From NCBI GenBank assembly GCA_002104905.1, contig MCFE01000173.1, positions 79,280 to 143,279 of the forward strand: a stretch of DNA of 64,000 bases. Direction: 5' to 3'. The notes under the pieces are model-generated. The model had not been told where the DNA came from. It worked only from the letters and a program-made list of their open reading frames with translations, and did not search any database. This DNA is from Basidiobolus meristosporus CBS 931.73. Lineage: Eukaryota > Basidiobolomycota > Basidiobolomycetes > Basidiobolales > Basidiobolaceae. Positions within the stretch are counted from its first letter, which is position 1; each line of letters opens with the position of its first letter. The translations under genes were made by a program, and so were the position numbers. Positions 1-11,100 of this stretch are shown here, piece by piece.

Positions 1-1125
1 AGAGTTGCCATCAGCTGTGGAGACTGAAGTTGATTTGGTAGGTTCCAAGTTGATTCCAGCTTTCAAAGCAAATTGCTCTGACATGTACTCATGCAATGCT
101 CCTGAGTCAATCATGATCTTGGCAGGTACTCCATTGATTACTCCATTCAAGTACAATAACTTCCCTGAGTTTGAAGTCATTTGGGACAAGTACTCTTCTG
201 TCATATGGAAGGTGAGTTCCAAGTCTTCTTCAAGCTCATCTTCCACATTACTGTGCTCATGGGACTCAATATGGTTGAAGGCACTTGTTGGCTGGTGTTC
301 ATTTCTTCTCTGAGGGCAGTACTTTGCAATATGTCCCTGCTGGTGGCAATTGAAGCAAAGTCCTCTCTTCTTGCATTCTTCTGAGGAGGGATTCTTCTGC
401 ATAGCGTCTATTTCCATTGGAACTACTTCTGATTGTCTTCTTTCATAATCATTATAGCCTTTCTGATTAGTCACTGTAGGCGTCCCAACTCCAAACATAG
501 CTGAGTCATAGTCAATGGCAATCTTGATGGCTTCTTCAATAGTCTGAGGTCTTTGGTAATTGACTTCCTTGCAAGTTCTTTCTTTCAACCCATCAATAAA
601 GTATTCAACTTGATCCAAGGGGTCCATTCTTTCAATTTGTCCAAGTAGACATCTGTACTCATAGATGTATTCTTGCACCATTCCTTTCTGTCTGAGTGTC
701 TTTAACTTCCTTCTTAGTAGTGTCTGCTGGTGTAGAGGTTCAAAAGCATCCTGAATTTCTGACACAAACTCATCCCAGGTAGAGATTATAGAGCATCCCA
801 TCATAGTGGCTGACCTGATCTTGTTGTGGTACCACTGTAAAGCTGCATCTGCCAGGTAAGAAGCTGCATAATGCAACTTGCTTTCTGGAGCAATTCCTTT
901 AGCTTTAAAAGCTTCTTCAATCTGAAAGAGCCAAGTTCCCAGGTTTTCATTGACTCTGCCATGGTACCGGTTGACCTTCACACTAAAGTTGCTCTTGACA
1001 GGGCTTTGCTGGCTCTGAGCCATGGTAGTCATTCATTGTTGCTGTTGGCTGAGGATCTGGAGTAACTGTTGCTGTTGGGCCAGGATTTGCTGCATGGCAT
1101 TCTTCCATTCTTGATTGTCTGACAT
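1..1125 (-). pseudogene. gypsy-1 copy L: gag and start of protease (Ty3/gypsy), running off the left edge
   Basis: Read on the minus strand, this is the 5' part of a Ty3/gypsy retrotransposon. Gag starts at the ATG at 1123-1125 and has a glutamine-rich N terminus, a retrotransposon-gag domain (ALQWYHNKI and WDEFVSEIQDAFEP motifs), a CX2CX4HX4C zinc knuckle near 305-360 (CFNCHQQGHIAKYC), and then the protease active site IDSG near 100-130. The frame is open except for a TGA at 1033-1035, where the copy at 3841-7565 has GGA. The element continues beyond base 1. Gag packages element RNA, the knuckle binds it, and the aspartic protease cuts the polyprotein. It is better preserved than copy R, so it is probably the younger insertion. 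Confidence 0.85.
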
Positions 1126-1183
1126 CTTGAGGGTGGTTTCTTCTTTCTTCAGGAGGGAGGTTTCTGGTTATTGCTGCTACCAA

Positions 1184-1550
1184 TGTTACAAGTCTTGGTA
1201 TAAGAGTTGTAGAGGAATAGGGAGTTTAGCTAGTATTGTATTCACTAAAACTTGAACTCATTTTTATTGAGGTTCCAGCAGCTCCTTATATACATTTTGC
1301 CAGATCAATTGCTGACTTATTGTATTTCCTAATGTAGGTTGTGGCTGATGACTCATTTGATTGCATCATCATCACCTAATAAGATCCTACTTAATATATC
1401 TATTTCTGTCTGATAAGGATCTGTGGATTCATTTGCTGACTAATGCTACTGATTTCATAGATAATACTGATATACTGATAACCTAAACATATACTAATTG
1501 ATTTGACTAAAACTGATCTAACTTAAACATTCAAGGGGCAGATCATAACA
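1184..1550 (-). repeat. 5' LTR of gypsy-1 copy L
   Basis: This 367-bp long terminal repeat starts TGTTATGATC and ends TTGTAACA in element sense, with TGTTA/TAACA inverted ends. It is nearly identical to 3841-4208. The element's primer-binding site and gag follow to the left. To the right the sequence changes abruptly at 1551 into copia integrase, so gypsy-1 jumped into an older copia element. Confidence 0.9.
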
Positions 1551-2345
1551 AATGAAGGGAACCCCAATGGTTTGGCACAGGAGATTTAGACAAATCAATT
1601 TTGATTATTTGCAAAAAATGATCAAAGATAAGCAAATATACGGAGTAAAAATTGATTCCCCAGCTAATTTGGAGAACTATGAAGCCTACATATCTGGAAA
1701 ACAAGTGAAACCACTGCTCAAGAGCTCTGGGTTAATCAAAACTAAGAAAAAACTCAATTAAATTCACTTAGATATGTGTGGATCTTTGAAAATATATTTT
1801 TAGGCAGGATGTGGTATTTAATGACGTTTATTGTTGATTATGCAAGATATGCTTGTGTCAACTTCATGGAGAGAAAGGAAGAAGCTCTGTCCAAGGTCAG
1901 GGAGTTCAAAGTCATGGTGGAGAAAGAAACTGGTGAAAAAATCTAGAAAATACGCTCTGACAATGGTGGAGAATATACCACAAAACTATTCATTCACTTC
2001 TGCAAAATTCATGGGATAAAGCAAGAGACTACTGTACAATACTCCCCACAGCAAAATAGAGTAGCAGAATGCGCTAACAGAGCAATATTTGATATGACAA
2101 GATCTATGATCCATGATCAAATAATATCCAGTGATTTTGGGCGGTAGCAGTTACTACAGCTGTATACCTTAAAAACAGGAGTTAAAACCAAATACTTTGT
2201 GATTTTACTCCATTTGGAGCATGATATGGATACAGATAAAGTACAAAACATCTAACAGTATTTGGGTGTACGGCATATGCCAAGAAACTTCCTGGTTATC
2301 AGTCAAAATTTGAGCCAAAAAGTGCAAAATGCATATTTTTGGGTG
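1551..2345 (+). pseudogene. Ty1/copia fragment: GAG-pre-integrase and integrase remnant
   Basis: The first 200 bases encode a GAG-pre-integrase domain (FDYLQKMIKDKQ, then PANLENYEAYISGKQ), the same stretch as 13346-13560 in the larger copia copy. After 1760 an integrase remnant follows with several stops and frameshifts. It ends abruptly near 2345, where an inverted piece of copia gag begins. The left boundary was created by the gypsy-1 insertion. It is not functional. Confidence 0.8.
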
Positions 2346-2650
2346 TCTTCTAATGCCTTCAGGGCATTCATTGTCATTTTTGCCCTTGAGCATTGAACTA
2401 ACAATTTGACATTAAGGCAATGCACTTTAAGGCACTTTGTTCTTTCTTCTGGTACTTTAAGGCTTCCTCTTCCTTGTTTGTAGGAGTGCATTCTTCTCCC
2501 ATGACAACATCCCAAAAGCCTCTTCATTGTAGCAGCATCTTCATTTTCACCTTCCACACTTGATAGTTTAATTCATCCAACTTTTTGGCAGAGGGAAATG
2601 TTTCAGTAATAGCAGTAGTAAGCATTGCAGAGTGACAGCTTGTGGCTCCT
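2346..2650 (-). pseudogene. Inverted copia gag fragment
   Basis: On the minus strand this matches the start of copia gag at 11712-12000 (LDELNYQVWKV-like start, then the region before RTKCL). It is joined tail-to-tail to the integrase fragment at 2345, so the two pieces of the same family face opposite ways. This indicates a rearrangement rather than one decayed element. Confidence 0.7.
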
Positions 2651-2654
2651 AACC

Positions 2655-2943
2655 AATTGTGAGAGTCTCAAATATATTGTATATATGAAAATTAAACTCT
2701 TTTGATCATTACCCCTCAAGTACTAGTTCAAATGTTGTGTAATTTGAAACATGTGTTGCCTTCTAATTGTTCTGTAGGACATAATATCCTTGGGTGAATT
2801 GCTTGTCAGGGTCTAGAGCATTTGTCACAGTTGGAAATTCTTGATCTTTCACTTGTGTGCTATAATAATAAAAAGCTGAATAAAGAAATGAGTGCAATAT
2901 TGGTTTTGAGATATCTGGAAATGGAAAGTATTCCATAACCACA
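2655..2943 (-). repeat. LTR-Y fragment
   Basis: This is the first 290 bases (element sense) of the long LTR-Y family seen complete at 16865-17984 and 20017-21982. It starts TGTGGTTATGGAATAC at 2943 and is cut at the copia junction near 2655. It sits directly in Plavaka transposase sequence. Confidence 0.7.
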
Positions 2944-3840
2944 ATTTCTGATAATTTGGGCACAGTTCAATGGTAGCATTTTCTGATGTGAGTGCCATGC
3001 AACTGTGAACATATGTTGGAATCAGGATAGTCTCTGGAACATATGCTGTCAGCCTCATGATGGTTGTGCACTTGTACCATGGAAATGGTAGGTTGTATCC
3101 TGGAATGCTTTTGGCAAGAAGTAGTGCTAAATTGTCAAAGCCACTATTACTGCTGTTAGTAGAAATACGCCACTTCTGTAGCCACCACATTACATCATTT
3201 GCCAATAGATGGAATACTGGATTCATTTGTCTCCACAAAGTATCCTTGGCATTTGTTACAATGGGTGTTGTCTCATTGCATATTGGGATTTTACTGGGCT
3301 CATACATGGTACTGTTGTTGGGGGAGATAGGCTCACAATCCATCAGGGAATCTTATTTGTCAGAGCTATCACTCTGTGTGCCATATTCAGAAGGCTGAGG
3401 TGAGCCTAAAGATATCACAAACTCACTTGACTCAGCTTGTGCAAGGTGACAATGATGGCCAGGTGCTAATATTGATGTATCAACTGGCAGGCAAAATAAT
3501 GCTAGTACAGTAGTGACCAATGAATGGTCAAATATGACTTGTGTGGCAAAGCACTAGCCACAATCCTTGTAATACTTCCTATGCGCTCTGCGTGCTTCAT
3601 GGCCATGCGGCTTGCTTCAATAGCCACATAGTCCTTTTTCTCTTCTCTTACAGCATTTAGTCAAAGTAGTCTTGTCAATGGGGGAAACAGTTTGACCTTA
3701 CCATACCTAATGTTATTAAATCACTTTTTGGTCAATACTCATGTGAATTTAAGACAGTCTTGTACCTGAGACATTATATCTACATGAATGTAAGATTCAA
3801 TGATGACCTGCCATTGTAAGTACTATAAAGAAGGTTGTAG
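2944..3840 (-). pseudogene. Plavaka/Tnp2-type transposase fragment
   Basis: The 164-codon minus frame (coding part about 2950-3343) aligns with the N-terminal transposase region at 22970-23767. They share NETTPIVTNAKDTLW, a MW-LxKW segment, and the PETxLIP and SCMALTS motifs. Upstream on the minus strand (3343-3840) the homology continues as decayed sequence up to the gypsy-1 LTR at 3841, which interrupts it. This family (Tnp2, CACTA-related) is a cut-and-paste DNA transposon of fungi. It is broken and inactive. Confidence 0.7.
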
Positions 3841-4208
3841 TGTTATGATCTGCTGCTTGAATGTTTAAGTTGGATCAGATTTTGGTCAAATCAATTAGTT
3901 ATATGTTTAGGTTATCAGTATATCAGTATTATCTATCATATCAGTAACATTAGTCAGCAAAGGAATCAGCAGACCCTTATCAGACAGAAATAGATATATT
4001 AAGTAGGATCTTATTGGGTGATGATGATGCAATTAAATGAGTCATCAGCCACAACCTACATTAGGAAATACAATTAGTCAGCAATTGATCTGGCAAAATG
4101 TATATAAGGAGCTGCTGGAACCTCAATAAAGATCAGTTCAAGTTTTGTGAATACAATACTAGCTAAACTCCCTATTCCTCTACAACTCTTATACAAAGAC
4201 TTGTAACA
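3841..4208 (+). repeat. 5' LTR of gypsy-1 copy R
   Basis: This 368-bp LTR has TGTTATGATC and TTGTAACA ends. It contains a TATA-like motif TATATAAGG near 4099-4107, which probably sets the element's transcription start. Comparison with 1184-1550 defines both ends. Confidence 0.9.
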
Positions 4209-4209
4209 T

Positions 4210-4219
4210 TGGTAGCAGC
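4210..4219 (+). other. gypsy-1 primer-binding site
   Basis: TGGTAGCAGC begins two bases after the LTR. It starts with TGG, the complement of a tRNA CCA end, as expected for priming from the 3' end of a tRNA. The same sequence lies next to the LTR of copy L (1172-1181, minus strand). The tRNA species was not identified. Confidence 0.6.
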
Positions 4220-4242
4220 AATAACCAGAAACCACCCTCAAG

Positions 4243-5000
4243 ATGTTGGACAATCAAGAATGAAAGAATGCCATGCAGCAAATCCTGGCCCAACAGCAAC
4301 AGTTACTCCAGATCCTCAGCCAACAGCAACAAGGAATGACTACCATGGCTCAGAGCCAGCAAAGCCCTGTCAAGAGCAAATTTAGTGTGAAGGTCAACCA
4401 GTACCATGGCAGAGTCAATGAAAACCTGGGAACTTAGCTCTTTCAGATTGAAGAAGCTTTTAAAGCTAAAGGAATTGCTCCAGAAAGCAAGTTGCATTAT
4501 GCAACTTCTTACCTGGCAAATGCAGCCTTACAGTGGTACCACAATAAGATCAGGTAAGCCACTATGATGGGATGCTCTACAATCTCTACCTGGGATGAGT
4601 TTGTGTTGGATATTCAGGATGCTTTTGAACCTCCACACCAGCAGACACTACTAAGAAGGAAGTTAAAGACACTCAGACAGAAAGGAATGGTTCAAGAATA
4701 CATCTATGTGTACAGATGTCTACTTGGACAAATTGACAGAATGGACCCCCTGGATCAAGTTGAATACTTTATTGATGGGTTGAAAGAAAGAACTTGCAAG
4801 GAAGTGAATTATTGAAGACCTCAGACTATTGAAGAAGCTATCAAGATTTCCATTGAATCTGACTCAGCTATGTTTGGAGTTGGGAAGCCTACAGTTACTA
4901 ATCTCAGGAGCATCAAAGTGAGTAAATGTCAGAACAATTTGCTCTGAAAGCAGAAATCAACTGAGAACCTACCAAATCAACTTCAGTCTCAACAGCTGAT
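4243..5000 (+). pseudogene. gypsy-1 gag, broken
   Basis: Homologous to the gag of copy L, with the same ALQWYHNKI and WDEFVxxIQDAFEP motifs. It is interrupted by TGA/TAG stops: Trp codons of copy L appear here as TGA after QE at 4264-4266 and as TAG in the NLGTW motif near 4436, and there is a further stop at 4813-4815. An 83-codon open piece remains at 4564-4815. The zinc knuckle region (about 4900-5000) is largely deleted. Confidence 0.8.
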
Positions 5001-5227
5001 GGGAGCTCTCACATAGTCAACCGTACTACTCAGCCAGTAAGAATAAAGATCAATGACTATGAAGAAGACCTACAGGCTTATATATTAGGGAACTGCAAGT
5101 TTGACCTTGTACTTGGAAAAACCTGGCTATTTTGTTGTAATCCATCAATCAACTGGAGAACCCATGCTACTCAGATCCAAAAGACAACAAGACCTATGAG
5201 CTATTACCTGCCAGGCTGGATTTCAAC

Positions 5228-6265
5228 TTGGTCAATTCCAGTATGTGTGAGACAAGTGAACTTAGCAAGACCCAGTTCTGTAGAGCACTTAGAGAAGGTA
5301 CCCAGATGTTCCTCATGGCAGTATTACAGGAGAAATCCTCTACCCTAGCACCCCAGCAGGTCCAGACTCTCTTGAAGAAATATTCAGACATGTTTCCAGA
5401 TGAGCTTGTTAGCCTACCACCATTCAGAGATGTGGATCATGTCATTGACACAGGAGATAGCCCTCCAGTAAGCAAGACACCTTACAGAATGAGTCCATTG
5501 GAATTGGAGGAAATGAAGACACAAATTGATCAGCTATTGGAGCAAGGATACATCAGGCCCAGCAAGTCACCCTGGGGAGCACCAGTGCTTTTTATGAAAA
5601 AGAAGGATGGAACACTTAGGATGTGCATTGACTACAGAGCCCTGAACTCAGTTACTGTCAAGAATAAGTACCCCATACCTTGGATTGATCAGCTGTTGGA
5701 ACAACTTAGTGGAGCCACTATTTTCAGCAAGATTGACCTCATGTCAGGATACAACCAGATTATGGTGAAATCAGAAGATATCCCTAAGACACCATTCAGG
5801 ACCAGATATGGACATTACAAGTACATGTTCATGAGTTTTGGCCTCACTAATGCCCCTGCAACATTCATGATGCTGATGCAGACTGTCTTTCAGGAGTACT
5901 TAGACAAGCTTGTGATAATCTACCTGGATGACATATTGATATACAGCAAGACAGAAGAGGATTACGTGGTGCACATTGAAAAGGTCTTGAGGAAACTAAG
6001 AGAGAACAAGCTATATGGCAAGCTAGCCAAGTGTATATACTTCAAGGAACACATTGAATATCTGGGACACATAGTGACTAGCATAGGAGTGACCTTAGAC
6101 CCTAAGAAGGTTGAAGTTATCAAGAATTTGAAGCAGCCCCATAGCACATCAGAACTCAGAGCATTCCTTGGAATGGCATCCTATTATTGGAAATTTGTCA
6201 AGTCCTTTGCAAGCATTGCAGCCCCTTTAACTGATATCCTCAAGAAAGACAACACCTACAAGTGA
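5228..6265 (+). pseudogene. gypsy-1 reverse transcriptase
   Basis: This 345-codon frame holds a complete Ty3/gypsy RT domain. The motifs in order are VLFMKKKDGTLRMCIDYRALN, KIDLMSGYNQI, FMSFGLTNAPATF, the catalytic YLDDILIYS box near residue 235, HIEYLGHIVT, and the thumb LRAFLGMASYYWKFVKSFA. It would copy element RNA to cDNA. The frame ends at TGA 6263-6265, and the next residues at 6266 onward continue the domain, so this stop breaks the polyprotein (probably TGG to TGA). The ATG at 5228 is just the first Met in an upstream-open frame. It is not a real start. Confidence 0.88.
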
Positions 6266-6292
6266 GACATACCCTGTGACACTGCATTTCAG

Positions 6293-7453
6293 ATGTTCAA
6301 GAATGAACTTGCTAAGCTGCCAAGTTTAAGAATACCTGACTTCAGAAAAGAGTTTACTCTGTGCACAGATGTTTCAGATTATGCAATTGGTGGAGTACTA
6401 AGCCAAGAGCACAAGGGAAAGAACTACCCAGTTGCCTTCAAGTCCAAGAAACTGAACTCAGCAGAACAAAACTATCCAGTGCATGAGAAGGAGATGCTTG
6501 CTATAATACACTGCCTGAAGACATGGAGATGCTATTTTGAAGGAGTCAAATGCACTATAAAGACTGATCATGCCTCACTGAAGTATATATTTACTCAGAA
6601 GGTTCTATCCAGAAGAATGACAAGATGGAGTGAATACATTCAGCAATTTGACTTGGAGATTGTCTACTGCCCTGGGAAAAACAACATGGTTGCTGATGCC
6701 TTATCAAGACTAGAGCAAGTGGCACAACTCAGCTTGGTGCATGAATCAGATTGGCCTAGCTTATTATCACAACACTTGGAGGACCAAGCCATTCCTATTG
6801 AGGTGGATGAAGAGATAATCCGGGATGACGCCAGCAAATTTGTTGTACAGGATGAAACAATCTACCAAATTGTTGATGGAAGCCCTATTGCCTATTGTCC
6901 TTATGTTGCTTGCCTGGATTTAATACATAAGCTACACAATGGATATGGACATCTTGGGATTGAAGGAACCTATAGCCTTGTGAAAGCCAGAGCACGGTGG
7001 CCCAGAATGAAACAAGATATTGAGAAGCTAGTGAAAACCTGCCCAAACTGCCAAATCAATCAAGGCCAGCCACAAAGAATTGCCAAACTCTTCCCTTTGG
7101 AGCCTGTAAGACCATTTGAGAGATGGGGAATTGACTTTATAAGAAGACTGCCAACCACCAGGAAATGCAACCGTTGGATCATAGTAGCAATTGACCATGC
7201 CACTAAATGGCCAGTTGCTAAAGCTGTACCAATAGCCAGTGAACAAGAATTTGCAAGTTTCATTTACCATGAGATCCTGATGAAGTTTGGATGCCCTGTG
7301 AAGATCTTATCTGATAGAGGAGCAAACTTTGTGGCAAAGACATTAGAAGCTTACCTGGAAATGCAGCAGATTAAACACTTGAAAACCTTGGCATATCACC
7401 CAGAACTAATGGAGTCACTGAACACTTTAATGAATTATTTGGAAAAATGCTGA
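6293..7453 (+). pseudogene. gypsy-1 RNase H and integrase, frameshifted
   Basis: The first 140 residues are RNase H (FTLCTDVSDYAIGGVLSQ, then HEKEMLAIIHCLKTWR, TDHASLKY, ADALSRL). Integrase follows with an HHCC zinc module (HKLHNGYGHLG, then CPNCQ) and the DDE core (GIDFI, LSDRGANF). At about 7407 the frame slips, so the NG-xx-E part carrying the catalytic Glu lies in another frame (read from about 7410 to 7565, with a TGA at 7457). The integrase would be inactive. Sequence after 7565 belongs to gypsy-2. Confidence 0.85.
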
Positions 7454-7565
7454 CCAAGTGAGCAAATGGAGCTGCCAGTAGATGGGATGAGTATAAAGAT
7501 CAAGCACTTTTTGGCTGCAGAGTTAGAGTGCACAACACTACCCAACAATCACCATTCATTTCACA

Positions 7566-8817
7566 CCAATGAGAATGTTATATATGCTGTACCTTTGATT
7601 GAAGTCCAGCAAGTTAGTGTCACAACATCACCACTACCTGTATTAGCAAGTATGTTGTTAGCTCATACCAATGCACTCATGAAGCAATTAGGTGCAGTGA
7701 TAGATATGATGTATGCAATGGCCTGTAGAAATCAGGGAATAGTCCAGAAACAGGATGAGCAGATAATATATGTAGAGCAATCAATATCCCAGGTAGAAAA
7801 GCAGTACCTTTGCTGCAAAGTAGAAACTAAAGTAGCTCAATGTCACAGCCAAGAATTGAGCCATTTCCCAATGTAACAGCAGAGAAACACCATACAATCT
7901 TTGAAGCACAACAACAGTGCTCAAAGATAATGCCCGCAAAAAACCTATCACAGCAAGGGAGAGAGATAATGTGGTGTTTATACCAAAGCCTAAAAATCAA
8001 AACATATTGAAGATCTGTGAAGCCATTGAGTGCAATAATGAAGAGCGGGCAAATATTCAAAAGACTGTCAGAAGCCTAGTATGCTATCACCTTAAGGCCA
8101 GCATACCATGGGACCATCAGGAACTCAAGGTCAAGCAGACTGCACTTGACTTATTCCATGACATTATCCTGGATTCAAACAGTCAAACAGATTTTAGGCC
8201 AGCATTGGTATGCTAAGAAAGTATCTTAAGAATAGCAGGAACTATCAAAAGCAAAAGAACAATGGCCCCATGGCTAATACCAGTGGCTTCCTCAACAGCC
8301 CATTACTAATAGGGCCAAACGCTCCAGACAAGCATCAAAGCAACATCAGGTATCTGGAAGAGTGCCAATTAGGGACAAACAGGCAGACACAGATGCACCA
8401 GCACAACATTTATCAAGGAAAAAATATATTGCCACTCAAGAACCACCTAGTACAAGTAGCAGTGAAGGACCTGGCAGTGATAAATCTGCAGCTTTTACAG
8501 CAGACTGTCACATTTACCACTAAGAAAACCGCTGTTCTCACAAGAGTTGGAGGCACAGCCAGTTGAGCTACACTCCATCAAGGTAGCTGAGTGTGCAGAA
8601 AAAGGCAACCTGACTACCACAGCCTCCACATTCTCCATTGCTGACAGAGTGGAGATCCCACTGACAGACAAGGCTACAGCATCAAGAGCACAAAAGACTA
8701 TCATAATGCCTTCAGTGGAGTTCTGGAGCATTAATAGGCTCACCAAGAGGTTGCAGCACTTCTTCAAGAGCAGCACTCAAGAAAACAAACTTGAATATTG
8801 CAAGGATTTATTGCAAT
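7566..8817 (+). pseudogene. gypsy-2 gag, in pieces
   Basis: Three successive open pieces (7566-7876, 7917-8216, 8210-8817) match gag-like sequence found again at 15924-16860 (+), 18480-20012 (-) and 21987-22740 (-). Recognisable segments are ALMKQLGAV, IEQSISQVEK-like, and the C-terminal TKRLQHFFKSS with LEYCKDLLQ. The N terminus is cut at the gypsy-1 junction. I assign it as gag of gypsy-2 because the gypsy-2 integrase lies downstream in the same orientation. No zinc knuckle is visible, so the gag call is an inference. Confidence 0.6.
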
Positions 8818-9029
8818 GACCGGTGATGGCCTTTTTACCAGATCATCCCAATATTTTTCATAGGGGAAATACCTGGACTTATGCCAAGAAGGGTAGTCTC
8901 TACCCCACAATAGCAACTGAACATCATGAAAAGTATCCACCAAGGAGAGCCAGCAGGACATAGAGGATGAGAAGTTACATACAACACCACAGCTCAGAGG
9001 TACTTCGGGGAAAACATGTAATATGATAT
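8818..9029. other. Gap between gypsy-2 gag and integrase
   Basis: About 210 bases without an open frame lie between the gag end and the integrase zinc region. Protease, RT and RNase H are expected here and are missing, so a deletion of several kb is likely. Confidence 0.5.
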
Positions 9030-9693
9030 CCAAATCTCTGTTGAGTCATCTGTAGCCTGCCAGAAGTAATCATCCAACCATTATGAAGAACCACTGTATC
9101 CTACTTACACAATCTGTCAATGGCAAAATATTGGTATTGACCTTGTCCACATGCCAGCAGCTGGATCAAAAAAGTATCTGATTGTTGCTAGAGATGACCT
9201 TAGTGGATGGACAGAGGCTTGAGCCTTGCCCAACAACAAGAGCCATAACATATGGAGATTTATACTTGAAAACATTATGTGCAGATTTGGCTGCATCTGG
9301 CAGTTTGTTGCTGTCAGTGCAGAGATGACATCCCAAATGATTCAGGATTTATGCTTAAGGTACAAGATACACATTGCTTTTACTACTGCATACTACCCTC
9401 CAGCCAATGGAATGCTAGAGAGGGGACATGGACCATTGGTGAACTTTCTTGTCAAGACCTGTGAGAATAACACAACACTGTGGCCACAGCAATTACATCT
9501 TGCACTCTGGGCAGATAGAATTACTACCAAGAGAACAACTGGATCATTGCCATTTAAGCAGCTCTATGGAATGATTGCATACTACCAGTTGAGTTTAACA
9601 CAGTCACTTGGAACTCATTGTATTGGAGATCCAATATGCAGACTGAAGACCTCCTTGCAACTTGCATACAGCAACTTGATTGCCATGACTTGA
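9030..9693 (+). pseudogene. gypsy-2 integrase remnant
   Basis: It reads through a CxxC module near 9055-9065 (CSACQK-like), YEEPLYPT, then IGIDLVHMP and a catalytic-core stretch LIVARDDLSGWTEA. A TAG at 9221-9223 follows. The open frame 9226-9693 then continues with CRFGCIWQFV and PPANGMLERGHG, which holds the catalytic Glu. This is a different gypsy lineage from gypsy-1 (RxDLSGW type). It is inactive through the stop and the missing pol upstream. The second Asp, expected in an NGxxF-type motif, is Ser here (VSAEMTS). Confidence 0.75.
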
Positions 9694-10069
9694 ATATCCA
9701 TAGAGCTGCCATAATTAGTATTCACTTAGCCAGTAAGAAAAGTATATAAGGGAGGCAATCCCCCAACAACAAATATCATCCCTTTTATCAGTTTACCAAC
9801 TTGGTGATTAGTGTGATCACTGCTACCTGATGCTACCTGAACTTCCAACCCCAGACCACAGGATACTCCCAGGAAACTGCGCTGACAGCCAACTGACCTT
9901 AGAGGCACTACTTGTGAGGAGTACTCAGAGGAGGTATCTTTTATTATATTAGATTTTTTCCCAAGTTTGTTCTTGTACAGACTAAGATACTTTTCTGTCT
10001 TTGTAGCTATTGATCACAGCTGCATTCTTATCAAGTCCTGACTGGTGGAGTTTACAGTTGTTTTGACTT
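9694..10069. other. Unassigned sequence 3' of gypsy-2 integrase
   Basis: About 375 bases with a TATA-like run (TATATAAGG near 9742) and a short tandem duplication GCTACCTGAT/GCTACCTGAA at 9821-9840. It could be a gypsy-2 3' region or LTR, but no second copy was found in the window. Confidence 0.3.
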
Positions 10070-10330
10070 TGGAAGCTTTAGTACATTGTCATCTCAAAGG
10101 ATGCTGAACCCAGCACATACTATTGTTAAGATGCCAACTAAGTTGGGGATTGTAGCTCAATATTTTTCCCTTGACAAGCTTGTGGCTTTATTCCCCATTG
10201 CATTAGATTAGAGAGAGAACCCAAGTATTCCTAACAAGTTTCTGCCAGAGGTTATTGCACCCAGTGAACACCCCACACACAAAACACTTGAAAAGTATTG
10301 GACATATATCTCCCCTGAACTTATACACCA
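10070..10330 (+). repeat. Repeat V, copy 1 (peptide-coding repeat)
   Basis: It is about 80% identical to 12570-12842 and related in part to 26396-26460 (-). Both long copies read as protein in the same frame: MPTKLGI-AQ, LDKLVAL-PI-LD, LP-IIAPSEH, LIHHH. Codon-level conservation suggests the source element encodes this peptide. Family unknown. In the minus copy it lies next to repeat W, so it may be part of the gypsy-2 3' or LTR-flanking region. Confidence 0.55.
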
Positions 10331-10334
10331 CCAC

Positions 10335-11100
10335 AACATGTCACTTTCAAACCAGCCAATCAAAGCATGTGAGATATTCACAGGTACTACTACTATATCT
10401 GATCTGCACCACTGCAGGATGTTATCTTTGTATCATGTGTATTGCTTGTGTAGTTGCCCAAAAACTTTGATCCTTCAAAATATTTACATAAATGACTTCT
10501 CCAGCTGAAAAATAAAGAGAGCCTCTCTTTCCAGTATCTTCACACTACAGTTACTGGTTTAAAGGTCTTAAGAGTTCCCTTGCATCCCTTGCACTGTTGA
10601 GTACTTGACTTTGATTGGTACTACATCAGTAAAGAGACTGCAAAGCTCACAAGAATTCAATCTAAGTTCTACAGGAAAACTACAGTTTTTCTGTTAGAAA
10701 AGTCCCCTCTAAGAAACCTTTTCAATATGAGGCAGTCCCTTCAGTATGAAGTTAACTTTAGAGACCCTCTGATAAAGCTCCTTTACTCTGAAGATGCCCC
10801 TTCAGGTAGCCCTTTAGTGTAAGTCCACTTGAGAGACCACTGTAAGAAGCCCCTTTACTCTAAAGAGACCCCTTTGGACACTACTTTAGAGACTCCTACA
10901 CCACACTCATTAAGTTTAAAGAGGAGCTTAGAATGTCCATATTAGGAAAAATTGTATTTGAAAGGTAAGTGACTTTCAAATGACAAAAAGTTACTATAAA
11001 AGTAAAAGAACCCAATAGTAAACAGAAAGTCTGAACACTGCTTTAGAAGTGAGAAATACTGCCTATAGTATATTTTAAACCTACCATTGAGAATATTAGT
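10335..11100 (+). repeat. LTR-Y, 3' two-thirds
   Basis: Matches 17195-17860 of the complete LTR-Y. It contains the block TTCCCCAGCTGAAAAATAA-like, followed by runs of 'CCCCTTTA' 15-20 bases apart (10680-10900), then AGTAACTT-type sequence. The 5' third is missing, and the 3' end is lost at 11100. Confidence 0.7.

Larger units (their letters stand above)
3841..7565 (+). mobile_element. gypsy-1 copy R: Ty3/gypsy retrotransposon lacking its 3' end
   Basis: The order is LTR (3841-4208), primer-binding site, gag, protease remnant, reverse transcriptase, RNase H and integrase, which is the Ty3/gypsy order with integrase after RT. The 3' LTR is absent. At about 7560-7575 the integrase runs straight into gypsy-2 gag. 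The copy carries stops in gag (4264-4266, 4453-4437 region), a TGA at 6263-6265 between RT and RNase H, and a frameshift at about 7407 in integrase, so it is dead. The target flank on the left is Plavaka sequence (3836-3840 tgtag). Confidence 0.88.
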
